DNA from: Scilla litardierei
Lineage: Eukaryota; Streptophyta; Magnoliopsida; Asparagales; Asparagaceae
DNA: 64,000 nt
NCBI GenBank assembly: GCA_030789695.1
Contig: CM061142.1
Location: 142,199,637 to 142,263,636, forward strand
Direction: 5' to 3'
This document shows, piece after piece, positions 22,416 through 32,577 of this stretch. A program made the translations under genes and the position numbers. Below the pieces are notes generated by a model. The model was not told the origin of the DNA, ran no database searches, and saw only the letters and a program-made list of their open reading frames with translations. The number at the start of each line of letters is the position of its first letter. Position 1 is the first letter of the stretch.

Positions 22416-22990
22416 TTCTCTCCCTTTTTGATGATGACAAACAATCATAACCATAATCAATAATTGTGCTTGAAATTTGAAAATTACTTCCTCCCCTTGT
22501 ATTGATGCCAAACATTTTTAGTCCGAATATATAAATAGTGAATCATCAATGCAATCAATTGATATGTGTATCACATGAAATGTATTTGCTAAAGCCTTCA
22601 ATCATATAAGAATACACAAGGCATTTAAGCATATGTTGATACACATGAAGAGTAAGTTGAAGCATGAATAAGGAAATCATGTCAATCAATTATATTGGAA
22701 TTCAGTTTAAGAATAACTCCCCCAGAATCATATAACCATATCGAAAAGGAAATTAATGGAGTTAGGTAAATTTCAAAATGAATCAACATACATATCTCTC
22801 ATATTCTATGGTTATTCTATTCCTTTCTTCTATGGCTATTATATTCCTTTCTTTACCCCTTTTGTCAAAATTCAAAAAGAGTGGGGAGGGATTAACAAAA
22901 ACAACAACAACAATATAATACTAGAATGAAGGTGTTGTTAACTAAACATTCAAAGAGGCTTGAATCACAAGGTCTCATATGGATACAATA
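22416..22990 (-). other. Interior remnant of the truncated Sirevirus-like element
   Basis: AT-rich noncoding DNA next to the LTR with PPT-like tracts on the plus strand at about 22491 (CCTCCCCTTG) and 22716 (ACTCCCCCAG), resembling 26656-27300. No gene. It ends where a copia RT remnant in the opposite direction begins. Confidence 0.55.
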
Positions 22991-23930
22991 ATATTCATCA
23001 TTCAAGTTTGAAGTGAATGATACCAAGAATTTCTTGTCATCTCAGTTTGAGGTGAAAGACCTAGGAGAAGATGATGTTATTTTAGGAGTTAGAGTTTTAG
23101 AAACTCTAGTGGCATCTCCTTGTGTCAATATCATTACGTGGAAAAGGTACCAAAAAAGTTCAACTGCTTTGATGTTGTGCCTGCTAGAACTCTCTATAAC
23201 CCTAGCATACATTTGAAAAAAAATTTGGGCGAGAGTGTTTTACAATCTGAATATGCTAAAATCATAGGAAGTGTGATGTTCCTCATGAGCTGTACTCGAC
23301 TTGATATAGCCTATGCGGTTACTAGGCTAAGTTGTTATACTTATAACCCTAGTAATGAAAATTAGAATGCTCTTCATCGTTTGCTAGAATACCCGAAAGG
23401 AAACATTGATTGGTGTTTGCATTTTAGCAGATTTCCTGTTGTTTTAGAAGGATTTTGTGATGCAAACTGGGTTTCAGGTAATGATGAAATAAAATCAACT
23501 AGTGGTTTTTTTTTACTTTTGGTGGAGATGCTATATTATAGAAGTCTTCAAAATAGATATGTATAGCATGATCCACCATGGAATCTGAATTCCTTGCTCT
23601 TGAGTTAGCAGGTCAAGAAGCTGAATGGTTAAGGAACTTGTTAGCAGATGTGCCAATGTGAGGGGGGACTGCGTCAGTTTCCCTTCATTGTGATTCTCAA
23701 GCAGCTATTGGAGTTGCTAAAACAGGGTCTACAACAGAAAGAAATGACACATTCGGATCAGGCATGGTGTGGTTAAAAAACTGTTGAAACTGGAGTAATT
23801 TCTTTGGAATATGTGAGGTCGGAAAGAAACTTCGCAGACTCACTAACCAATGGGTTGCCAAGGAAAGTGGTTCTTGATTCGTCGAGGGGGATGGGGTTAA
23901 ATCCCATGAGTTATGGTAATATGGTTAATA
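22990..23930 (+). pseudogene. pol: Copia RT thumb and RNase H remnant
   Basis: Starts in the RT (MNDTKNFLSSQFEVKDLGE) and runs through YAKIIGSVMFLMSCTRLDIA to RNase H signatures: the first catalytic Asp in FCDANWVS near 23453, a degenerate TSGFFLLL near 23500, ESEFLALELAGQEAEWLRNL near 23585, HCDSQAAIG near 23690, and the final SERNFADSLT near 23825. The whole N-terminal part of pol is missing, and there are stops and shifts. Tork-type copia by motif, a different lineage from the Sireviruses around it. Confidence 0.8.
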
Positions 23931-24005
23931 CCCATCGAGTTCTAACGAAGCCATATAATCCTTAACATACACTACATTTCCATCCCAATAGCATGTGGTA
24001 GTATT

Positions 24006-24130
24006 TTTTGAATACATAGCCAAGTTATGGTGGTGCTATTGAGAAGCACATGATGGATTCACTTTGAAATAAGTCCATAACCAGTTTTTGGTGGTGCTAT
24101 AGAGAAGCACTTGATGGACTCATTACCTAA
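24006..24130 (+). repeat. Two-copy direct repeat after the copia remnant
   Basis: TGGTGGTGCTATTGAGAAGC then ACATGATGGA, and about 60 bp later TGGTGGTGCTATAGAGAAGC then ACTTGATGGA. Probably 3' leader or LTR DNA of the Tork-type relic. Confidence 0.6.
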
Positions 24131-24848
24131 TGAGATTGTCACGCCCCGCTTCCCATTATACTTAGGAGCGAGGACGCGAACGGGTCCGCATGTGCTTAAA
24201 GCAAAGAAGATGTACTTTTTTCTTTCTTCTTTGACTTAAGCACAATAAGAATTGTTTAGCAAAGCAGGTCACTGTACGTGAATTTCTCAGAAGCATCATA
24301 AATAGTCATTACACTTTTAATCCCAACGTTTTTAAAACAAAGTACACAAAGTAATTAAGGCCGAGCATGACCGTACAATTTGCTGAAAGTAAACACACCT
24401 GAAAAATAACAAGTACAACTAATAAAACTGAAATAGAAACATCTCGCTCTAGTCTTCAACAGAGAGGATCTATGCGTCCTCGTAACTCTGATCAGCGGGG
24501 TCTACCTCTAAGGTAGAATCCTCAAAAGCAGGGCCCTCGATGTACACTGTCTCTGAACCTAACATATATTTCATAAATTCATTTGAAATATATGTCAGCA
24601 ATTGCTCGGCATGATTTTAAAGTAATGAAATAAGGAATTAACTTGGGAAAGAAACAAAAGAGCGTTAGTATACATTTATGAGTAAACAAAAGCATAAATT
24701 AAAGTATGAGCATGCTACAGTTAATATATGATTTGCATTTAAAAGGTAAAAATAGCTGCAAGATGAGTATTTTCTGTTTCTCGTGTTTGTGACTAAGTCC
24801 ATGTCCAGTTAGGTAGTATGTTCTTGATGCACCCTATCATCGGGGGTT

Positions 24849-26655
24849 TGTAAGGTTCATGGCTATGAGGAAAACACTAGAAGGGGGTTGAATAGTGTTT
24901 ATGCAATTTAAAAAGATAGTTACACCAATTTAAATTCCTAACCAACAAATAGTGTGGAATAGAAATAAACCCAAGATGAAACAAATGCAAACGCAAGGAT
25001 GTTTCAAGGGTTCGGATTACCTAAGTCACTTCCCGACTTGTTCCCGGTAATCCTACGTCCATTCCACTCGGTTAACAACCAAATACTCAAGTTAGAAGCC
25101 TAACTTGAGGTTTCCTTAACACCCACTTGTAGCAACCCTACAAGTGAAATAGAAATACAATCGATTGACCTTGAATCCCACAACTTAGGAGCAAGCAAAC
25201 CACTCTCACAAACCGAGAGTAAACTCAATAACGAAAGTTATGAAAATATGAAAGCAACACTTACAATCACATATGCCTTGAAATAGAACTTGAAGGAGAA
25301 GTGTGATGTGTGTTGAAAGACTCTCTTGGAAGAGAGGAAAGCACTTTCTCTTGACTGCACCAAATGCCTAGAAGATATCTCTTTGGTTCTAGGTTGGAGA
25401 GCAAGAGATTTAAGATTGGAATTCTAGGGCTTAGGATTTGGTAGCTTTGATCTTTAGAGATTGAAAGCTTGAATGTTTGAGCAAGTGAGTTCGTAACCTC
25501 TCAATGGAATAGTAGAGGCTCCTTTTATATGTTTCTCAAACCCTATGAACAAAATCAGCAAAACCCCCTTTGAAATCCGTGAGGAAAAACTCAACGGATA
25601 GAATCTGCGACCGCGATAGTCTACTGTTGAAGAATTCACAGTCGACTGCTGCATAGTGACAGAAGGTAGGTGAGAATTCATAACGGTAACTTATCACGTG
25701 GACAGTCGACTGATGAGGCATAGACAGTCGACTGTTGAACCAACAGGCGACTGTAAATCCTACAACATGCGACTGGCCGAAACAGGATAAGCAGATGAAA
25801 TCTGGAAAACGTCTGGGAGAACAGGATATACGACTGATGAAGAGAAGACAGTCGACTGTTCATCTGAACAGGCTACTGTAATTCCTTATACAGACGACTG
25901 TCAAAACCCTGAGATTTTCCAGAGAGTTGAGTCATCAAATTGGCTCAAGGACAGACCACTGAAGAAGCATTGACAGTTAACTGATCCAATGGACAGTCGA
26001 CTATAAATCCAACAGTAGTCGACTGGCAAGAATAAACAGAGAGACTAGGGTTTGGGCTAAAGACAGACAGGCTACTGATTTACAAAACACAGTCGACTGT
26101 CACTTGGACAGGCGCCTGTGAATTGTTCATAAGTCGCCTGAGAGAATTAAAGCAGAGAAGCCGAAAACTAGACAGAAAAAGTTTGTGCATAACAGGCGAC
26201 TGTAGAACAAAACACAGTCGACTCTTTTGAGACAGGTGACTGTAAAACGTTCAGCAGTCGAATGTTATAAAAAAGACATGCATAGTCTAGATAGAAATGA
26301 ATTGGAGTCTTAGGAAGGTTGATCTAATGAAATCCTAAGACTGAAATGACGATGTTTGTGCTCCAACAATGTTCTACTTCTAAGCTACATACTAGAAGAG
26401 AAACAAGAAAGTTACATTTGACGAACTCTCTCTTCTATCCAACGCATGAGCTTGAAGTCTTCTAGGAGCTTCAATCACCATCTAAGATCATCCAATCCAT
26501 TTCATTTTCTTTCAATGATCTTTGAGTATCATCCATTGCTAGTTGATCTTCATAATAAGCTTAGGAAATGGATTAACTGCAAATAGGGGATTAGTCACAA
26601 GTATTTATGTTTGCTCATCATTAACACCAAGTAGGGAGAAGTCCAATACTCAACA
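24849..26655 (-). repeat. 3' LTR of the Sirevirus
   Basis: 1807 bp, ends TGTAAGG and CAATACTCAACA on the plus strand. In a 230-bp sample of U3 I count about 16 differences from the 5' LTR, so the element is older than the gypsy inside it. Palindromic array at 25615-26270; TATA (minus ATATAAAAGG) at 25521-25530. Confidence 0.93.
25615..26270 (-). repeat. CAGTCGACTG palindromic word array (3' LTR)
   Basis: More than 20 copies and variants of CAGTCGACTG, including CAGGCGACTG and CAGTCGCCTG, over 650 bp of U3. The promoter-proximal pair (25617 and 25639) lies 86 bp from the TATA box. Spacers vary in length and sequence. Confidence 0.9.
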
Positions 26656-27443
26656 TTATCCCCCTTTTTGATGATGACAAACAAACAAAAACAAAAAGAT
26701 AAATAATTGTGCTTAAAGGAAACTTACTCCCCCTACATAGATGCCAATCAAGTTAGTCAATAAATATTAGGGCATCTATATAACAATTGAAGCAAATGAG
26801 TAAGATAAGCATGAGTAAAATGAATTCATGAAATCTAGGATTTACAATCCATATTCATTATATCTTAATCCCCCTGAATCTAAGGCAACTTCAATCTTAG
26901 ATTCAAGTGTTATTAGTATATATTTAGCACATTCATTATGAATATATATGTTTATTTCTCTCCCCCTATGGCATTATCCAAAAGATGGGAGTAAAATAAC
27001 AACAACAATCGTGCTAAATAAGAACTGGTAACAAAAACAAGAGTTGAAAGATATATAAATCAAAACTCATAAAACCACATCATAAACTTATGTGATTAGA
27101 GGAATGGAAGTCCAATATCAACATTGAGACACACGAAGAAAACATATCGTCTCCAATCACATCACATGAAGAATACAACATATATGGAGACAATATTTCA
27201 AAATTCACACAGATATGATAAGCAATAATACAAAGTGTGAAACAGATGAAGAAGCTGCAACTTCATATATGTATATAAAAGACCACATGAGTACAAAATA
27301 CATCATATATGTGTCTCAAAAAAATGCAACATGATACAAAAATATCCATCATACAAACACCAAAGAACTACTCAACCCTAACCAAAACACCAAAAAAAAG
27401 TCTCAGGGTGAGTGTCCAAAGGAAAAAAATATCAATTGCAGCA
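26656..27443 (-). promoter_or_regulatory. Polypurine tract and PPT-like repeats, Sirevirus
   Basis: The PPT (minus AAAAAGGGGG, 26660-26669) is four bases from the 3' LTR. Related tracts on the plus strand lie at about 26728 (CTCCCCCTAC), 26870 (ATCCCCCTGAATC) and 26960 (CTCCCCCTATGG). The rest is AT-rich with no gene. Confidence 0.7.
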
Positions 27444-27925
27444 TCAGTCAATGTTGATGACAGTGGGGTCCGAGGGACGACCAGACGAATGGAACATCAG
27501 CCTGGCAGAGCGGCGAGTAGGATACGCATGAGCCTTCCTCTTGGAAGACGATGCATGCGCGGCAGAGGTTTCCATATGATCATGAACGGGGGTCTGGACC
27601 TCAGAAGGCACCGGTACAAAGCCTGGAGGAGGGGGGACATCAGCATGAGTAGTATCCTTAGACTGAGAAAACAGGGCTTGAAGCTCGGTAGGAATGGGGA
27701 GCCCATGAAGCATGAGAGACTTGTACTGAAGCTCGAGAAGAAGAGTGAGCTTCTCATCCATAGAGGCAGCAAGCTTCTCGAGAGAAGTGACACGGTCACT
27801 CAATCTAGCGAGAAGGAAATACTCTAGGGGTACTGACGGAGGAGTAAGAGGGGTTGATCAGCTGGCTGAGTAGCGGGTTGAGCGATGGTTGCCGAGGGAA
27901 TGGGATCACCAACCAAGATGTCTAA
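27444..27925 (-). pseudogene. Env-like ORF of the Sirevirus, C-terminal part
   Basis: Minus-strand ORF of 119 residues from 27803, with an upstream continuation in a shifted frame to the insertion point at 27930. It carries a short coiled coil (MSDRVTSLEKLAASMDEKL), a Pro-rich stretch (PPPPGFVPVPSE) and a basic, Ser/Ala-rich end (SSKRKAHAYPTRRSARL). The position after RNase H and before the PPT is that of the Sirevirus env-like gene. I see no fusion peptide or clear membrane segment in what remains. The N-terminal part is at 37083-37197, separated by the nested gypsy. Confidence 0.55.
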
Positions 27926-27930
27926 GAACT

Positions 27931-29489
27931 TGACCGGCGCCCCGCTTGCGTTGCGGCAGCGCGGTGTCGTTTACCGCAAGTTTCACGGTTAGTGTAGGGT
28001 GCGGGAATATCGAACTCAGGGAGGCGAGGTTGTGCTTGGGTCAGGTAGGACCTAAATCACCCCGAGGGGCGAGCTAGCCCGAATCGGTGAATGGTTGTCA
28101 CGAAAGGAAACAAAAGGGTATGAACAACAAGAAAGAAAACCCGGGACTTTGGTTTCCAACCCGACGAGAGACTCTCGCCGATACAGCCTACGGGTATGGA
28201 TAGCAATTGGGATTAGGGTCTAATGGTGAGACGTTGCCTCTGAAAGTGGTACCGGTGTCCCATGGGCCCGATATTCCGGTCGGTGCCCAGGATGATACAC
28301 CGGACTTCCCGGATTCGATCAGTGGGCACTCCCGTGTCCATTAACACTGATCGATCCCGGGAGCACTAAGCCCGCAACGATATCTCTCAACGTCTCATCC
28401 TGCCGCTCTCGCGTGCTAGGATTCGGCGTCTACGCTAAGGGTGTGAGCTATGGCTAGGGAGTCAACCGCCAAGTTTATTCCCCCTTGGCCCAACGGTCAA
28501 AGGCGGTCTTTTTCCCGCCGATGACAATGAAACACCCCGCGTAACCATTAGATTCCTACTCCCTATCGATTTCCTAACCCTATGGACGCATCGGGAAGAG
28601 CCCCCGAAGTGGTTTCCACCAAAATCCCAGATTTGGGAACTACTCACAAAAATTCATGAAAAAGCGATCTAAATGAAATTTAACCGTTGGAATCATAATC
28701 GGACAATTGCAATGCGGAAGTAATAGAGTAATAAAGACAATACTAAAATTTTAGAAAGATCTGAAAACTTACGAAAGAGTAACAATTACGGCCGTCACAA
28801 GGAGATAAAACAGTAGAAAAAACAACAGCTCCCATTTCTGGAACCCTAGGGGTTCTATTTATAGACCTTCGTATCAACCAATCGGTTGACAAGTCAACCG
28901 ATCGGTTGATCCGTTACAAATTAATAACAGAAAACGGTGAGCTTTCACCCGATCACATGAACCGGTCGGGTGAGTTCTTGAGTGACCGGTTGGATCTTGG
29001 AGCAGTCGGGTGAATCGATCGGTTCGACGTCCGTGTCTTCAGCTCTTCTTCTTCAGCTACAGATGAACCGATCGGGTGAGAGTCACCCGATCGGTTGGCG
29101 TTTTGCTTCAAGAAAACAGAGAACAGCCCCCGCTGAACCGGTCTGCGAACCGGACGGGTGACTTCTTTGTGAGCTGCGGCAGAGACCGGGTGGTGCACGC
29201 GTGCATCACCCGATCGATTGGAGATGACCAACCGACCGGGTGAGGGGCTGAAAGATGAATTCTTCGACGTTTGACCCCCTGGATCACGCGTGACTTCTCC
29301 CGTTGCTCCGGGGACTTGGGATATCATCGTTAAACGTCCCCTACGTGGTCAATCCCCTGCAATCATGGATAAACAAAGAAAAGTGAAAGAAAACGGGAAA
29401 ATACACGAAAACGAATAAGAGACGGCGGAAAAACACGGAGAAACCCAAAAGAAAACATGCGTGAATATATGAAATATAAACGCACGTCA
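27931..29489 (-). repeat. 3' LTR, Athila-type element (inner copy)
   Basis: TGACCGGCGC at the plus-strand start (reverse complement of the LTR end) and CGCACGTCA at its end. U3 carries the CCGATCGG array at 28876-29250, and the TATA box CTATAAATAG (minus) is at 28855-28864. Between 27960 and 28660 it contains CCGGTCGGTGCCCAGGATGA-type sequence shared with 35525-37083 and, in reverse, with 48910-49560. Confidence 0.95.
28855..28907 (-). promoter_or_regulatory. Hairpin plus TATA box, 3' LTR
   Basis: Inverted repeat 28876-28907: 14-bp arms around loop CAAG, one mismatch (AACCAATCGGTTGA against TCAACCGATCGGTT). Then 11 bp, then CTATAAATAG (28855-28864) on the minus strand. Confidence 0.85.
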
Positions 29490-31133
29490 AAATCCCCCAC
29501 GCTGAACTCTTCCTCGTCCTCGAGGAAGACGAGTGAGAGTAGGAGCTCGGAAGGGAAAAATAGAGAGGAAGAAAGAAAAAGAAAACTCTAAACCCTAGAT
29601 CGTCCATCAGAGCCACCAAAATCAGAAACGACACACCAAGCAAGCAAACGCCAAATCACACCACTAAACCTAGGAAAGCGAGTCCAAATAAGTGTCGTGG
29701 GTCCACGCGGTGAAGCGCGAGTGAGCGTGGTCGTCTGCTAGCAAATGGTGATGCTTTCTACAATGTGCTATGAGGCTCGATATACACAAATCCAAGATAT
29801 GACCCAAAATATCGATCCGAATTGAATTAAGCGGTGAATATAAGTTCAAGCATGCATGAGAAGAGTGAGAATAGAAGCGTATCACGCATCGGGGACTCCA
29901 CAACTAGGGTTAAGAAAATCACGCCACTATAGCCTAGATACTAGCTAAAAAGTTCCTAAGCCAAGTGTTTTCGATAACGACGGGGGTTGAGATGATGTGG
30001 AGAAGAACACTCGGTGCAAATTCTCGCCTTCCCTTTATTCTTGGCGAGTAGGAAAAAATATTCACACGGAAATTTTTTTGGGTTTGGGCAGTTGTATTTT
30101 TTTTTGATTTTGGGCTATACACAATTTTTCTTTTCTTTTCTTTTTGGGTTTTTCTTTTCTTTTCTCCTTTTTTTTTGGATTTTTGGGTTTTTGGCTATAC
30201 ACATGTGTACTCTCCCAAGTGGGAGAACGGTACACGACGAGGGGATTTGCACCAAGTAAAACAAAAAAGAAGTCGAAATCTAAACACTCGGGCAAAGGAA
30301 ACTATTCTCGCTAAATAGAGCATAGGCTAAATGGGTTATCCTAGTCCTTAGTTGTGGAATCCCGACGCATGCGAATTGAAGTATACGATATAAATATAGC
30401 ATGCATATAGTGGAAACAAATACCGCATATTCAAATCGGAGCATGATAATCTTGGGGTCATTCCTGGACAGGTATATAAAGTAAAATCACAAAGCAGAAG
30501 CACACCAAATGCTAGTCACTACACACGACTCACAAAAAGCTAAGTGGACCCACGATGCGTGAAATGCAAGAGGACTCGAAATCCTTGGGTTAGTGAGTGT
30601 GATTATCGATGCAATGCTAGGTGTGTGTGACTTTGTGGCGATTCATCATAGGATTCATCTCTAGGAGAAAGAGCTAAAAAGGAAGAAAAGAAAAAAAAAG
30701 AAAAACACGGAGAAAAACGACTCAAATAAACGAAAAAGAAGGACTCAAACGACGCACACAGTGCGACTCCCCCAAGCTGAAGTTTGCATTGTCCTCAATG
30801 CAATATGAGTGCGTACGGGAGGGCAATGAAGATGGGGGGGATACGCACTGACACAAAAAGAAATGAAAACCAGGAAAACACATAGATGAAACTGAAAAAG
30901 AAAGAAAGATCAGAATCAAAATCAAACAAAATGAAAATAAAAATAAAAACACAAGCACGACACTCAAAAAATGAAAAAGAAGCACACACACACAAAAATG
31001 AGAAAAACAAACAAAACACGACAGCACACCAAAATAGACGTCCCCCAAGCTAGACCAGAAAGTGCTAGCGAAATGATATGATCAAGGAAATGCAGAGATA
31101 TGCAAGGGGGAGTCAAAAACAAATAAGGTGAAA
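29490..31133 (-). other. Noncoding interior before the 3' LTR
   Basis: PPT-like GTGGGGGATTTT (minus strand, about 29489-29501) at the LTR edge. The rest has homopolymer-rich stretches (29560-29600, 30050-30190, 30660-31000) and duplicated GGCTATACACA words at about 30112 and 30191. The minus-strand ORFs rich in Phe, Ser and Leu here are products of the A-rich sequence, not genes I can support. Confidence 0.6.
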
Positions 31134-31583
31134 TCAAAAAGCGACACGCGAATGGTCCCCCCCTCCGACAGAGACAAAGCAAGGCCCCCAAAAGACAGAT
31201 GTGCACAAATATGGGGGGGGCAAAAGGGGGAAAGAAAGATCAAGCAGGGGCACCACCCTCCGGAGGTGGTGACGGGGCCTGCGCTGTGGACCAGGGGTCG
31301 TGGGGGGTGGAATGTGGAGCTCGGAGACGTCGGGTGGGTCTTCACGGATGTGGCGAATGAAGCTTTGAAGAAAAGGGAGGTCTCGATCGACGGACTCCTC
31401 GGTTATCCGACCACCCTGCCCAGCTAGGAGGATCATGGCCATGAATCGATCGGCTTGGTCTTGATCGGGGGCAGATGGGTTGGAGGTGGTGGGCTGAGCG
31501 GGGGGCTGTGCGCGACGAGCACGACGGGTGGGCCTAGGGTTCGAAGAGCTGGCGTCGGTGGGTTTAACACGGCGGGAAGGCAT
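31134..31583 (-). CDS. Second ORF stub (Athila env-like position)
   Basis: 149 codons from the ATG at 31583. The frame is open further upstream, but this Met begins the basic, Ser/Pro/Arg-rich start (MPSRRVKPTDASSS, RRARRAQPPAQP) seen at the head of the extra ORF that follows pol in Athila elements. It continues with QADRFMAMILLAGQGGRI and a Pro/His-rich tail. No signal peptide or membrane segment is visible in the N-terminal part. It lies 434 bp downstream of the internal hairpin and TATA box at 32017-32070. The plus-strand copy starts its second ORF at 63954 at a similar distance with a different sequence. Much shorter than the full Athila ORF, so likely truncated. Function unknown. Confidence 0.5.
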   Translation of the reverse strand: MPSRRVKPTDASSSNPRPTRRARRAQPPAQPTTSNPSAPDQDQADRFMAMILLAGQGGRITEESVDRDLPFLQSFIRHIREDPPDVSELHIPPPTTPGPQRRPRHHLRRVVPLLDLSFPLLPPPYLCTSVFWGPCFVSVGGGDHSRVAF

Positions 31584-32016
31584 TGTGCGGGTGTCTTGTG
31601 TGTGTGCGAGTATGTAAAAGTACAATGAATCAACACAAACACGAAATACGGCCAACGAGCAAATGGAATATCTGGGGTAAAAATAAAAATTGAGCAAATG
31701 AGCGAGTTTACCCAAATGAGATGAAGATCGCTGCTCGTAGACGCCCCGATGCTACGCGATAGGAGCACGCTGTGGAGCCGCGGCGATTTCTTCAACAAGT
31801 TTCGATGTTGGGGAGAATGGGTGAAATTTAGGGTTTTGTGTGTATGGAGATGGCGGGGGAATGGAGGGAAATCGATGGTGGACGGGTAGGGAGATGGCAG
31901 GGGAAGATGATCGAGGTTGATCTTGGGGAAGAAAGAAGGCAGGCGCACGAGAGGAGTCGAAACTGCGATGATTTGGGCGATCGGGCGAGGATGGAAATGA
32001 ACGGGTGGTCGGGGGG

Positions 32017-32070
32017 GTTTATATAGGGTTTTAAGTCGAACCGATCGGGTGACTTGTCACCCGATCAGTT
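32017..32070 (-). promoter_or_regulatory. Internal hairpin plus TATA box
   Basis: Inverted repeat 32039-32070, 14-bp arms AACCGATCGGGTGA and TCACCCGATCAGTT around loop CTTG, one mismatch. After 12 bp comes CTATATAAAC (32017-32026) on the minus strand, directed at the ORF starting at 31583. Confidence 0.8.
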
Positions 32071-32384
32071 GACGGTTAGGTCGAAATTCTTGCCGAAGAA
32101 ATGCTACAGGCAAACCGGTCGGGTGACTTGTCAACCGATCGGTTGGCCGCTCCACTCATTTTCCCAAGAACTTAGGGCTGCTCAGCCGGTCACGTCAACC
32201 GATCGCGCTCGAACTCAACCGATCGGTTGATACTCCCCAAAAATTTCTGAAAGTTCACCCCAGCTCACCCGGTCTGCCACCCGGTCTCTTCATTACTCAA
32301 CCGATCGGGTCATATGGGGGCAGATCTCGGCATGTATCTGATACATCCCAACCGATCGGGTGAGTTGTCATCCGATCGGTTGGG
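32037..32384 (-). repeat. CCGATCGG palindromic word array (internal)
   Basis: About 12 copies or variants of AACCGATCGG(T/G)T(T/G)GA in 350 bp, several in head-to-head pairs. Spacers differ from those in the LTR arrays while the words are kept. Lies between the protease end and the second ORF. Confidence 0.9.
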
Positions 32385-32577
32385 GCTTGTTTCCTGCAAA
32401 AACCAACAGATTTGTCTAAGTCCCCGAACGGATGTTCTCGCGGCTGATTTTATTTAAAAAAGTAGATAAAATAAAGTCAAAAATAATGCTAAAAATGGGG
32501 AAAAAGTTTAGAACATGGGTTGCCTCCCATGAAGCGCACTTGTTTAACGTCGTTGGCTCGACGCCCGCAAGAGATGT

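Noticed and set aside
30722..31048. Hydrophobic Phe/Ser/Cys-rich minus-strand ORF that could pass for a membrane protein
   Set aside because: Comes from A-rich plus-strand DNA in the noncoding interior; two frames give similar Phe-rich peptides and there is no conserved motif.
31134..31583. Calling the second ORF of the Athila-type element an envelope protein
   Set aside because: Only position supports it; no signal peptide, membrane segment or fusion-like region is visible, so it is listed as an ORF of unknown function.
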